64,000 nucleotides of DNA from Paraburkholderia sp. C35 (lineage in GTDB: Bacteria > Pseudomonadota > Gammaproteobacteria > Burkholderiales > Burkholderiaceae): NCBI RefSeq assembly GCF_003121405.1, contig NZ_QBUY01000027.1:20683-84682 (forward strand), given 5' to 3'. A program made the translations under genes and the position numbers. This document shows positions 53,692-62,538 of the stretch, one piece after another; the stretch's first letter is position 1; the number at the start of each line of letters is the position of its first letter. The notes under the pieces are model-generated. The model saw only the letters and a program-made list of their open reading frames with translations, did no database searches and was not told where the DNA came from.

Positions 53692-55416
53692 TTATCCTTG
53701 CGTGACAGTTGATTGCGCGCGTTCTTCGGCAAGACGCTCTGTCACCTGCTTGCGCAGCAGGACTTTGCTCAGCTTGCCCGAGGCGGTAAGAGGGAACTCA
53801 GCGATAATCTCGACGCGCTCCGGCCATTTGAATCTCGCCAGCCCCTCGGCCTGAAGGAATTCCGTCAGCTCGGCAAGCGTGATGGGGAGTTGTCCCGGCA
53901 TCGGAACGATGAATGCGCAGACCTTCTCGCCGTACACGGGATCGGGCATGCCGACGATTGCCGACGCATGCACACGCGGGCAGGTGTTGATCACGTTCTC
54001 CAGCTCTTCCGCATTGATTTTCTCGCCGCCACGGTCCACCACGTCCTTCGTGCGACCGCGAAAATAGAAGTAACGCTTGCCGTCGGTCACCTGCGCCATC
54101 ATCAGGTCGCCCGAGCGATAGAATCCGTCCGCGGTAAAGCGGTGTACGTCCTCTTTCTCTGACTTGTAGTAGCCCCGAATCGTGTAAGGACCGCGGAACA
54201 ACGCTTCGCCAACCTCGCCATCGGGTACGTCGATCTCAGTCCCGGGCTCGACGATCCGTACCTCGTCATAGGCGCAAACGGGACGTCCAACAGATTCATC
54301 GAGGACCGCTTGCGCATCCGACGAGTGCGCAAACATGATCACTCCCTCCGTCATCCCGAAGATGTGATAACAGGGCGAGCCCAGCATTTCCCGCAGGCGA
54401 GCGGCGTTTTTCGGGCCAATCAGCTTGCGGCGCTGCTTGTCCTCTGTCGAAGCCATTTGCATCTGGTCCGCTATGCGGGACAGAATCGGCCCGGCCAGGC
54501 CAAACCAAGTCGGGTTATATCGTTTGATCACGCCGCAAAGTGTTTCCTGCCGGATGTCGGGACATACCGTGATGCTCGCCCCAACAAGGAACATCGGCCC
54601 GAAGAAGCAGGCCATGTTCATGTTGTGCATGAACGGAGTGGGCATGAAGAGCACGTCGTCCGCGTGGTATCTATTCCACTTCGCGACTTCGCGCATGTTC
54701 AGCAGATATTCGTTCTGGAAGCGCGGGATAATCTTGGGTACGCCGGTCGTGCCGCCGGACAACTGGAACACCGCAACCTGAAACGGGTCATCGGGAATGG
54801 CGTCCAGCATGCGGTGCGCTTCCGCACGATCCATGCTGTCGATCAGCGACCACAACATGTCTGCCTTGCCGCGCTGTTCTCCGCGTGCCTGCACGATGAT
54901 GCGCAATGACGACACGCATTCACGCATTTCTTCCGCAAACGCGACATCGTCGAATTTCAGATCATCCCCCTGCACCACATGCACGACGGCTTTGCACAAG
55001 TTCCCGAGATACGAGATCTCGTGCTTGCGGAACGCCTGCAGCGCACACAGCGGTATCAGCGAGGCCTTCAGACATCCGACAAACGCAATCAGAAGTTCGT
55101 TGCAGTTGCCGCACTGAAGAATCACGGGATCAAACGGGCGTGCGCCTTGTCGTAGCAGCGCCGCGCCGAACCTGTCGGTGAGATCGTCGAATTGCGCGTA
55201 AGTCAATTCTCCTTCGGGTCCTACCAGCGCGTTACGATTCGCGTGGGTACTGAACGACTCACGCAGCGCTGCTCGCAGGGATTGGTGTCCAAGTATGCCT
55301 TCCTCCATGTATCGCGCCAGCCGATCCACGTCGGGATAGCGAACTCCTTCGAGGAGTTCCTTGGGCCTGAAGTTGCTCTCGTTCAATTGTGTCTCCGTCT
55401 TTATCTGTGATTGCAA
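53692..55416 (-). CDS. Aryl-acid AMP/CoA ligase (EntE/salicylyl-AMP ligase-like)
   Basis: A 574-residue ANL-superfamily enzyme. The phosphate loop is FQLSGGTTGVPKIIPRFQNE, with IFGMTEGVIMF, YRSGDLMM, the hinge YFYFRGRTKDVVDRGGEKIN and the catalytic Lys in TASGKLSKVLL. The N-terminus (EGVRYPDVDRLARYMEEGIL) recalls 2,3-dihydroxybenzoate-AMP ligase EntE and the salicylyl-AMP ligase of the Streptomyces salicylate-CoA pathway. It activates an aromatic acid, probably a hydroxybenzoate, for the CoA-dependent hydroxylase downstream. It starts two bases after the hydrolase stop and ends three bases before the VOC gene. Confidence 0.87.
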   Translation of the reverse strand: MQSQIKTETQLNESNFRPKELLEGVRYPDVDRLARYMEEGILGHQSLRAALRESFSTHANRNALVGPEGELTYAQFDDLTDRFGAALLRQGARPFDPVILQCGNCNELLIAFVGCLKASLIPLCALQAFRKHEISYLGNLCKAVVHVVQGDDLKFDDVAFAEEMRECVSSLRIIVQARGEQRGKADMLWSLIDSMDRAEAHRMLDAIPDDPFQVAVFQLSGGTTGVPKIIPRFQNEYLLNMREVAKWNRYHADDVLFMPTPFMHNMNMACFFGPMFLVGASITVCPDIRQETLCGVIKRYNPTWFGLAGPILSRIADQMQMASTEDKQRRKLIGPKNAARLREMLGSPCYHIFGMTEGVIMFAHSSDAQAVLDESVGRPVCAYDEVRIVEPGTEIDVPDGEVGEALFRGPYTIRGYYKSEKEDVHRFTADGFYRSGDLMMAQVTDGKRYFYFRGRTKDVVDRGGEKINAEELENVINTCPRVHASAIVGMPDPVYGEKVCAFIVPMPGQLPITLAELTEFLQAEGLARFKWPERVEIIAEFPLTASGKLSKVLLRKQVTERLAEERAQSTVTQG

Positions 55417-55418
55417 GG

Positions 55419-56675
55419 TCAGCCTGCGAACACCCTGTTCAGCCAGGTGCCGATATGCTGCCCAACCACGTCACGACCCGATGGCTCGTCTCGTGTCAAC
55501 GCCATTCCGTGATGGTTGCCGCGCACCTTGACTCTCGTCTTGTCTTTCGCGGCGATGTCTGTATAGATGCGATCGAAATCCCGCGGAAACGCGCATTGAT
55601 CGCCTGTGTATTCGAGCAGCAATGTTGGAGCCTCCATGGACGACGCGCACTTCGCGAAAGAAGCGTTAGTCGATAGTCCGGACCATGTTGAAAGCCATGA
55701 CTCGGGTGTCACCACACGGCCGAAGGCGACACTTCCCCAGTTCGAGGTGAAGGGGTCGTTGCCCCACAGGGAACCGACCTTGCGATCCGATGGGTCGATA
55801 GAGATATCCCACGCGCGCAGATCGGCGTCTGTTCTCCAGACCTGAAATATCGGCGCATAACCCGCAATGCGATGTTCGACGGCACTGGCAGTCCCTTCTT
55901 TCACCCGCTTGCGGGCGTCCTGTTTGCGGCGAATCAATTCACGCGAGTGCGCATCCAGCTTGCCGGCCCGAACGAGTTGGGCTGCCTTGTAGCGTTGGAT
56001 GAACTCCGGCGAGTAATGTCCCCTGCGAGCTTGCGCGTCGTATCCGTTTTCGACGCTAAATGGGTCGAGAGACGAATCAACGGACATCGGATCGTTCTCG
56101 TCGATCACGCTCGGGTCGAGGCTATCCAGAAGGATTGCGCCTTGCCCCGGATGGGGCGAGACGAGAATAAAGCCGTCAGCGACGGGCATCTGCGCCTCAT
56201 CCAGACCCGTTGGGCGACCGCCAGGCGTGCGACGGATACGATTTTCGGGAGCCTGCCTCGATTGCTGGTTGTAGAACGCATAAAGCGCGCCACCACCCGA
56301 GTTTCCGAGCAGAACGATGTTCTCGAACTCGAGTGAGCGCAGATGGTTCATCCCAGCTGCGACATCCAGAAGCGCAATCTCGTGCTCCAGACGAAGGTCG
56401 TTGCCAATAGAGCGAGGTCCCTGTACCCAACAGGCGCAGCCGGCATCGAGCACCGACGGAACGAGATAGTGCGTCACCGACATCTCGCGGGGATGCATGA
56501 TCGAGACAACAGTCTTTTCGTTCCCGCTCCTGGTGAAGAGAAAGCCTAGCGTTTTCTGACCGTCGGACGTCCGGAGCGCATACGGCACCACCTTGTATGG
56601 GCGACGCATCAGCGCTGGGTCCCAGTTCGCTCCGCGAAGCCCTGCGGTCACGACCGCTTTCTCGATTTCAGCCAC
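55419..56675 (-). CDS. Alpha/beta-hydrolase-fold protein, first gene of the aromatic operon
   Basis: A 418-residue protein with the nucleophile elbow IVLLGNSGGGALYAFYNQQS and a late His in VRGNHHGMALT, consistent with an alpha/beta hydrolase. An Asp in EYTGDQCAFPRDF could complete the triad. It is longer than common esterases because of inserted segments (SVDSSLDPFSVENGYDAQAR region). GTG at 56675 is chosen since AAGGAGACAAC precedes it; the frame opens to 56738 in the operator. It may release the aromatic acid from an ester or amide before activation. Confidence 0.75.
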   Translation of the reverse strand: MAEIEKAVVTAGLRGANWDPALMRRPYKVVPYALRTSDGQKTLGFLFTRSGNEKTVVSIMHPREMSVTHYLVPSVLDAGCACWVQGPRSIGNDLRLEHEIALLDVAAGMNHLRSLEFENIVLLGNSGGGALYAFYNQQSRQAPENRIRRTPGGRPTGLDEAQMPVADGFILVSPHPGQGAILLDSLDPSVIDENDPMSVDSSLDPFSVENGYDAQARRGHYSPEFIQRYKAAQLVRAGKLDAHSRELIRRKQDARKRVKEGTASAVEHRIAGYAPIFQVWRTDADLRAWDISIDPSDRKVGSLWGNDPFTSNWGSVAFGRVVTPESWLSTWSGLSTNASFAKCASSMEAPTLLLEYTGDQCAFPRDFDRIYTDIAAKDKTRVKVRGNHHGMALTRDEPSGRDVVGQHIGTWLNRVFAG

Positions 56676-56714
56676 GTTGTCTCCTTCGATGTGCAGATCC
56701 GTTAGCATCAGAAT

Positions 56715-56747
56715 AAAAATTAATTGAGATAGTGTCAATTAATTTTT
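56715..56747. promoter_or_regulatory. Operator with 13-bp inverted repeat, TetR site
   Basis: AAAAATTAATTGA (56715-56727) and TCAATTAATTTTT (56735-56747) are perfect inverse copies around GATAGTG. It lies between the divergent hydrolase operon and tetR. The core TAATTGA-N7-TCAATTA occurs again before the porin gene at 58920-58940. Confidence 0.8.
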
Positions 56748-56789
56748 GCGGGTAGACTGTCGGTACTTTCCCGAAACCGCTTGCCACCC

Positions 56790-57608
56790 ATGACGGCCGC
56801 ATCCCGAAAGACTGATGAAGTGATTGCTGAAGCTGCGCCGCGCCGACGCGGCCGGCCGCCGAAGACGGCCTCTGCCATCGGTGCCGAGCCAATCCTGTCG
56901 CGTAACGTAATCATCGATCGTGCGAGCGAAATGACGCGAACGATGCCGCTTGACCAGGTTTCGATGGTTCAACTCGCCAAGGAATTTGGCGTGGCACCGG
57001 GATTGATTCACTACTATCTTGGCAGCCGGGACGATCTGATATCCGGCGTGCTCAACAGCTATTACCGTCGTCGGCTGGAAGCGCTGCCGGCGCTCACCGG
57101 GCGCTGGCGAGCGGACGTCGAAAAGATCGCCCGGATCTCATATTCGTTCTCGCTCGATATGCCAGGCGTCAGCCTGTACGTCGCGTCTCACAATCGGTTC
57201 CGATTGTTTCAGTCCGTCAGTCCCGGCGAAATCGACTACGGTCTCGCGCTGTTCAATCACACGACGTCCGCGTTCCTGCAGGGAGGATTCTCTGCGGATC
57301 AGACGGCACTCGCCTATCACCTGCTGGCGCAGTATCTGTTGTCATCGAACGTCTCCGCTGCCGGACGCCAGTCGCCAGCGGAGCACTCAGCCTATATTCG
57401 TGAGAAATTCGATGCCGCTTCGGCCGATAGCTATCCGGCCGCGAAGATCGTAGGAACGGCATTTTCCGAATTGAGTGCCGACCGGGCTTTCGATGAAGGT
57501 CTCCGGTTACTGCTGGACGGCTTCGAGCACTGGATTGGTTCGCAGGTCGCGGAGGCAGATACCGTCGCGCCACGCGCCGCAAAACGCAAGCGCACGGCGA
57601 CCCGGTAG
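56790..57608 (+). CDS. TetR-family regulator of the aromatic operon
   Basis: A 272-residue regulator, longer than most TetR proteins. After a basic leader (PRRRGRPPKTAS) comes the DNA-binding domain: ILSRNVIIDRASEMTRTMPL, then VSMVQLAKEFGVAPGLIHYY with the helix-turn-helix. The effector domain is all-helical. The tail is Lys/Arg-rich (RAAKRKRTATR). It faces away from the aromatic-CoA operon across a 13-bp inverted repeat and lies just before the porin gene, which carries the same operator core. The ATG at 56790 is preferred over TTG 56781. Confidence 0.9.
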   Translation: MTAASRKTDEVIAEAAPRRRGRPPKTASAIGAEPILSRNVIIDRASEMTRTMPLDQVSMVQLAKEFGVAPGLIHYYLGSRDDLISGVLNSYYRRRLEALPALTGRWRADVEKIARISYSFSLDMPGVSLYVASHNRFRLFQSVSPGEIDYGLALFNHTTSAFLQGGFSADQTALAYHLLAQYLLSSNVSAAGRQSPAEHSAYIREKFDAASADSYPAAKIVGTAFSELSADRAFDEGLRLLLDGFEHWIGSQVAEADTVAPRAAKRKRTATR

Positions 57609-57611
57609 CGC

Positions 57612-58842
57612 TCAGAACTTGTGACGGATGCCAAGACGAACACCGATCTGCTTGTCGGTGGAGGATGGGCTAAACCCGGCAATGGAAGCAACCGCCGGCT
57701 GCCCGAGCGAGTCGCGTCCCATGGCGCGCTGAAGTACGGTTAGCGCGTAGAGATCCGTGCGCTTGGACAGGTTGTAATCGGCGCCGAGATCAAGCTGAAG
57801 ATATTTCGCGCCTTCGTCGCCCTTGACAGAGTTACGATGCGTATAGTCGACGCCGGCTCCTACCTGCAAAGTTGGGGTCACGAAAAAGCGCGCGTTGAGA
57901 TCGATGCTCGTGAAAATCGCGTCCCCTGTATAACCAAGAGGGTTCGGACCAGACGACGATCCCATCGAGTCAAACCTGACGTTAGTGCCGACCAGCGAAA
58001 CCGTGGCGTTTCCGAGCGTGTAGGAAGCGCCCCCGCCAAGAAGCTGCAGGGTCTTTGCTGAAGCATAGCCCGCATAGACCGGATTCGACTCGGGTGATGT
58101 TGCACTGCCCGCCGAACCAATATTGTTCGCTGTTGCTGTCCCCTTGTTTGGCGTGTTCCCGTAGAACGAGACGTTCGTGTCGCGCGCGTTCAGGTATCCC
58201 ACCCCGGCAGCAAAGCCCGCCCCCGTGTAGCCTGCACCAAGACCCCAGATCTGATTCTGGCGCATGCTCCCCGCAACACCGCCGAAACTGTATAGTGCAC
58301 TCGCTTTGAAGCCGGCATAGGTTGCCGATTCGAACTTGACTGCGTTATTGATACGATTGGTGTTGGTCAGATTATCCAGATCGTCGGGATGTGATCCCAT
58401 GTAGCCTCCGAACGTCCCCGACGCGGCGAACTGCTGCACATAGTTGACAAGCGGATCGTATTGCCGACCCGCGGTCACTGTTCCCCACGGGCTCGAAAGA
58501 CCAACAAACGCTTGACGTCCGAACTCGGCGCCGCCCTGCGCGAGTGCGCCCGTGTTGGCCAAGAAGCCCTTTTTCAAGCGTGAACATCGCTTTCAGTCCT
58601 CCTCCGAGGTCTTCCGCGCCTTTCAAGCCCCAACGGCTTCCAGTCAAACCTGTACTGTGAGCATCCGTCAGCGCAAGCTGCGATGCGCCTTGCGGCACAC
58701 CGCCCACGCGCGCGGTCTGAGCGCTATTGGTGTACTGCAACCCAAGATCGATGATCCCGTATAGCGTGACCGTACTCTGCGCATGTGCGTGCGTCGCCAT
58801 CACGGCAAGCACAGAGAAAGCTGCGGTATATCTCCTTTTCAT
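57612..58842 (-). pseudogene. OmpC-like porin with a single-base frameshift
   Basis: The N-terminal part runs from the ATG at 58842: signal AVMATHAHA, then QSTVTLYGIIDLGLQYTNSA and GSRWGLKGAEDLGGGLKAMF. At 58567-58574 a run of five A and three G in the coding strand holds one extra base. The family sequence continues in the next frame (KGFLANTGALAQGGAEFGRQ) to the normal end VRLGIRHKF at 57612. Apart from this shift the gene is whole. It ends three bases after the tetR stop and carries the same operator core upstream, so it likely belongs to the aromatic uptake system. It may be a real mutation, phase variation or a sequencing error. Confidence 0.85.
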
Positions 58843-58918
58843 CGACACATCTCCATAGATAGTTATACTAATTAGTTGATTTGCATTCCACGCTTCCACA
58901 CGAATCATCCCAGGCGCG

Positions 58919-58941
58919 GTAATTGACATACCGTCAATTAC
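58919..58941. promoter_or_regulatory. Second TetR-type operator, before the porin gene
   Basis: GTAATTGAC and GTCAATTAC (9-bp perfect inverse copies around ATACC) contain the same TAATTGA-N7-TCAATTA core as the operator at 56715-56747. It lies 77 bases before the porin ATG on the minus strand. Confidence 0.75.
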
Positions 58942-58981
58942 TGCAAAATCTATCAGATTTGCGAGGGGTGTCAATATTAGA

Positions 58982-58995
58982 CTGACGGCCGTCAG
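58982..58995. promoter_or_regulatory. Perfect 14-bp palindrome upstream of the porin
   Basis: CTGACGGCCGTCAG is fully self-complementary and lies about 40 bases beyond the second TetR-type operator. It may be another regulator's site or part of the -35 region. Confidence 0.4.
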
Positions 58996-59227
58996 CTAGC
59001 GTTTACCCGCGCCCGTATCTGCTAACTGATAGATCGATCTGATCAAAGAGGCGACGGTTCGAGCGCTGAGAGCCTCGGACGGCTCACCTGCTCCTGATGT
59101 TGCGGGGCGACACGATCGAAATGGCCGTTGGAGCCGGAAGACGTTCTTCCGGGGGCTCCTGACTGACAGATTGCAGCTGCTGCACGCCATCGATAAACCC
59201 AACAACCTGCCCGGACGAGGTTATGCG

Positions 59228-59727
59228 ATGAGCGCCCCTGAATTCGTTGTCCGATGCCTGCAGCCCGATGAATGGCGTCTGCTGAAAGCGCTCCGTCTGG
59301 AGGCACTCGCCTGCGACTCACAGTCCTACTGGGAAACCGAAGAACAATCCCTCGCGCGCGACGACGACTTCTGGATGACTTTTGCCCGCGAGTTAACGCC
59401 GCCGCAGAGGTCGCGCATGTTTATTGTTGAGCACGCCCCACGCGTGGCTGTTTTCGTTTTTGGTGTGAGGAAGGACAGTGATGAATATCGCATCGGCGGC
59501 CTCTGGGTCGATCCAGTTCACCGACGCAAAGGGTTGGGAAGCGTGCTGGTGCAGCAGGTGGTCACCTGGGCACGGGCAGATTCGCCTTCAGCGGTAGTCC
59601 AGCTCTGGTGTCATACAGGACCGGCCCTATTGTTCTATAAAAAAACGGCTTTCATTCTCTGGGCAGGTTCCGGACTCACAAATCTGACGGCCGGCAGATC
59701 GTCGAGATGGAATGGCGCGACACCTGA
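59228..59727 (+). pseudogene. GNAT acetyltransferase with a frameshift in a poly-A run
   Basis: The frame from the ATG at 59228 gives a GNAT protein with VRCLQPDEWRLLKALRLEAL and the acetyl-CoA loop LWVDPVHRRKGLGSVLVQQV. At an A7 run (59639-59645) the reading leaves the family after FYKK. One more A would restore FYKKNGFHSLGRF and a normal end (EMEWRDT) with TGA at 59725-59727. As written, the product continues with unrelated residues to 59833. Real loss or a sequencing miscount in the homopolymer are both possible. The substrate is unknown. Confidence 0.75.
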
Positions 59728-59949
59728 CGGCTACCAGATGGTCTGCGCCGAGCGATCAGGGATGTTCACCGCATGTCTCATGATGGATGGTCAGGGGACC
59801 CTCGAACGGCCCGGTTGCTGGACAGCTCGGTGACTGCTTGTGGCCGGCCGACTTCGGAAGTTCGTTAGCGATGGACATGACTGGGGATGCGCACAAAGCC
59901 TGATCCCCTCCTGACGCACCACAACATCGAAATCACACCGGATCGCGCA

Positions 59950-61047
59950 TCATTCGTGATCCTTACCGGCACGGATCGCCGCGACTTCGCCAAACAGGCG
60001 GAAAGTTTCTTCAATTGTCGCGCGTTCTACCGCACGTGTGATGAAGACGATTCTCGAACGCCGGTCGTCATCCGGCCAGGCATCGAGTTGTTGCAGCGGA
60101 TGAAATACATGCTGGACACCGTGAATGACAACGGGTGTTTCCAGCCCCTTCACATTCAGGATGCCCTTGATCCTTAGCATCGACGGGCCCATCAGGGACA
60201 GCAACATGTCCAGCCACTCCGTCAGCACCCGATCAGGCACAGGATCATCTATGACGAAACAGAAAGCGCGAATCTCATCATCGTGTCGGTTCACGTCATG
60301 GTGGTGATGATCGTGATCTTTCACGCATTCATGGGTGCAGATCCCGTCATCGTGATGATGATGTTTCGCATGATCGATGTACTGCTCTTCGGCGAGCCAG
60401 CGCCGCACATCACCAATCTTCCCATCGGCAGAAAAAAGTCCAAGGCCGATCAGGCGGCTGACCGATACGTCGCCGAAGCTGGCCCGGATGATCCCCGCGC
60501 CTGGATTTATCGCATGTAGTCTCGTGCACAGTGATTCGAGTATTGCTGGCGCGACCAGGTCAACCTTTGTCAGCAGCAACCGGTCCGCCATCGCCGCTTG
60601 CTTGACGGCTTCGACATGCGCATCGAGGGTCGACTCGCCATTGCGCGCGTCGACCGTCGTCACCATGCCATCCAGTTGGTAGTGATCCAGCATGTGCCGA
60701 TCCGCAGCGAACGTATGGACGATAGGCGCAGGATCCGCAAGCCCCGTCGTCTCGATGATCACGCGATCGATGCGGCGTTGGCCCGTGCCGACAAAACGTT
60801 CGTAGACGTCACGCAGCGTATCGACGAGGTCACCGCGGATCGTGCAGCACAAACAGCCACTGCTCATCTCTATCACGACGTCTTCCTGACCGTGCTCAAC
60901 AAGCAGGTGATCGAGCCCAACCTCTCCAAACTCGTTGATCAGCACCAGTGCGTTCGCCATCTCTGGTTGTTGCACGAGCCGGTTCAGCAAAGTGGTTTTG
61001 CCGCTGCCAAGAAATCCCGTCAGCAACGTTACCGGAATGCGATCCAT
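59950..61047 (-). CDS. COG0523 (CobW-family) metallochaperone GTPase, His-rich
   Basis: A 365-residue G3E GTPase. Walker A is VTLLTGFLGSGKTTLLNRLV, the metal-binding CxCC motif is SSGCLCCTIRGDL, and the GTP base motif is LTKVDL. A His-rich stretch (about HAKHHHHDD and DHDHHHHDVNRHDD) lies between the GTPase and the C-terminal CobW domain and is suited to bind zinc or nickel. It lies 42 bases after a second COG0523 gene on the same strand, with a Zur-like box before the pair. Likely it delivers Zn(II) to client enzymes in zinc starvation. Confidence 0.92.
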   Translation of the reverse strand: MDRIPVTLLTGFLGSGKTTLLNRLVQQPEMANALVLINEFGEVGLDHLLVEHGQEDVVIEMSSGCLCCTIRGDLVDTLRDVYERFVGTGQRRIDRVIIETTGLADPAPIVHTFAADRHMLDHYQLDGMVTTVDARNGESTLDAHVEAVKQAAMADRLLLTKVDLVAPAILESLCTRLHAINPGAGIIRASFGDVSVSRLIGLGLFSADGKIGDVRRWLAEEQYIDHAKHHHHDDGICTHECVKDHDHHHHDVNRHDDEIRAFCFVIDDPVPDRVLTEWLDMLLSLMGPSMLRIKGILNVKGLETPVVIHGVQHVFHPLQQLDAWPDDDRRSRIVFITRAVERATIEETFRLFGEVAAIRAGKDHE

Positions 61048-61089
61048 GGTTTTTTCCTCTCGCGTGCCAGCTTGGATCGTTTTGTTCGA

Positions 61090-62310
61090 TCAGGCCACTT
61101 CGTCCGTCTTCGGCACCCTGCCGCCCCACGACGGAAATGGATCGAAGTATTCGCCCCAGCCGCGCGGGCCGTTTGACATCTCGGCGTCAGTGAGCAGGCA
61201 TGCATCAAGGCGACCGCGCAGCGTGGCTTCATTCATGTCGACGCCGATGAGCACCAGTTCCTGACGAGCATCGCCGACCTCGTCGTGCCAGCTATCCTCT
61301 ATGAACTGAAGTGATTCGACGTCCGTCGGCCAATGCGCCTTCGGAACGGCAGCCCACCAAAGCCCTGCCGCGCCGTGGCGGCATACTGCACCCGCCTGTG
61401 ACCACGACCCGGCATGCGTCGGCCTGCTCGCAAGCCAGAAAAAGCCCTTCGAACGCAACACGCCCGGCCACTCGCTGTTCACCAGATCCCAGAAACGTTG
61501 CGGATGCATTGGCCGCCGCGCGCGCCAGACGAAGCTGCCAATACCGTACGCGTCCGTTTCGGATAAGTGCTCGCCGCGTAGTTCCCGGAGCCATCCCGGC
61601 GCCTTTGCCGCCTCCTCGAAATCAAAGAGATGTGTGTTGAGCACGCAGTCAAGTGAAACCTTGCCGAATACTGCGATCTCGATCTTCGCTCTCGGATTCA
61701 GGCCATGAAGTATCGCCATCAACCGCTCACGCCCGACGTCGTCAATCAGATCAAGCTTGTTGAGCACGATCACATCGCAGAACTCGATCTGCTCAATCAG
61801 CAGATCGACAACCGTCCTTTCATCTTCATCGCCAAGCGATTCGCCTCGTGCCTGCAGACTGTCCTGAGAGCTGTAGTCCTTCAGAAAATTGAATGCGTCG
61901 ACCACCGTCACCATCGTGTCGAGGCGCGCAACGTCTGACAGGCTCTTGCCATGCTCGTCAGCGAAGGTAAAGGTCTCTGCAACGGGTAGCGGCTCGGAAA
62001 TACCTGTCGACTCGATCACGAGCTGATCGAACCGTCCATGCTCCGCGAGCCGCGTCACTTCCATCAACAGATCTTCGCGCAATGTGCAACAGATGCAGCC
62101 GTTGCTCATTTCGACGAGTTTCTCGTCGGTACGCGAGAGTTGCGCGCCTCCGTTGCGAACGAGCGCAGCGTCGATGTTGACCTCGCTCATGTCATTGACG
62201 ATGACGGCCACCCGCCGCCCCTCGCGATTGTTCAGAATATGGTTCAACAACGTGGTCTTGCCAGCGCCAAGAAAGCCGGAAAGCACCGTCACCGGCAGTC
62301 GTGAATCCAT
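61090..62310 (-). CDS. COG0523 metallochaperone GTPase (ZagA/YciC-like)
   Basis: A 406-residue G3E GTPase. Walker A is VTVLSGFLGAGKTTLLNHIL, the switch I region is NDMSEVNIDAALV, the metal motif is SNGCICCTLREDL and the base motif is LNKLDL. The C-terminal CobW domain has FWDLVNSEWPGVLRSKGFFW and ends with NEATLRGRLDACLLTDAEM, as in YciC/ZagA proteins that answer zinc limitation. GGAG precedes the ATG at 62310; the frame to 62373 is an extension into the promoter. It is the first of two tandem COG0523 genes. Confidence 0.93.
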   Translation of the reverse strand: MDSRLPVTVLSGFLGAGKTTLLNHILNNREGRRVAVIVNDMSEVNIDAALVRNGGAQLSRTDEKLVEMSNGCICCTLREDLLMEVTRLAEHGRFDQLVIESTGISEPLPVAETFTFADEHGKSLSDVARLDTMVTVVDAFNFLKDYSSQDSLQARGESLGDEDERTVVDLLIEQIEFCDVIVLNKLDLIDDVGRERLMAILHGLNPRAKIEIAVFGKVSLDCVLNTHLFDFEEAAKAPGWLRELRGEHLSETDAYGIGSFVWRARRPMHPQRFWDLVNSEWPGVLRSKGFFWLASRPTHAGSWSQAGAVCRHGAAGLWWAAVPKAHWPTDVESLQFIEDSWHDEVGDARQELVLIGVDMNEATLRGRLDACLLTDAEMSNGPRGWGEYFDPFPSWGGRVPKTDEVA

Positions 62311-62393
62311 CGTCAAGCTCCTTGCAGATCGGGCAGCACCGTGAGTTGCTTCACTGCGGGCCTGTTTCGTCATTCGCCAGCACGCGCGATGAT

Positions 62394-62408
62394 TGATATG
62401 TTATATCA
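62394..62408. promoter_or_regulatory. Zur-like operator
   Basis: TGATAT-GTT-ATATCA is a perfect inverted repeat 84 bases before the first COG0523 start. It resembles the AT-rich Zur boxes (GTTATA-type palindromes) that control COG0523 genes. Assignment to Zur is by context. Confidence 0.55.
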
Positions 62409-62538
62409 TTTCATTTATCACGCACAACAGCAAAACCGCTACGAGGCTTGCACGTGGTCAAAATGCAGTTTGCGCGGCAATCCACGCTTCAGTTCCCCCT
62501 GAAACAATCGCGCTGAAGCGCCTGCATACTTCAAGCGT

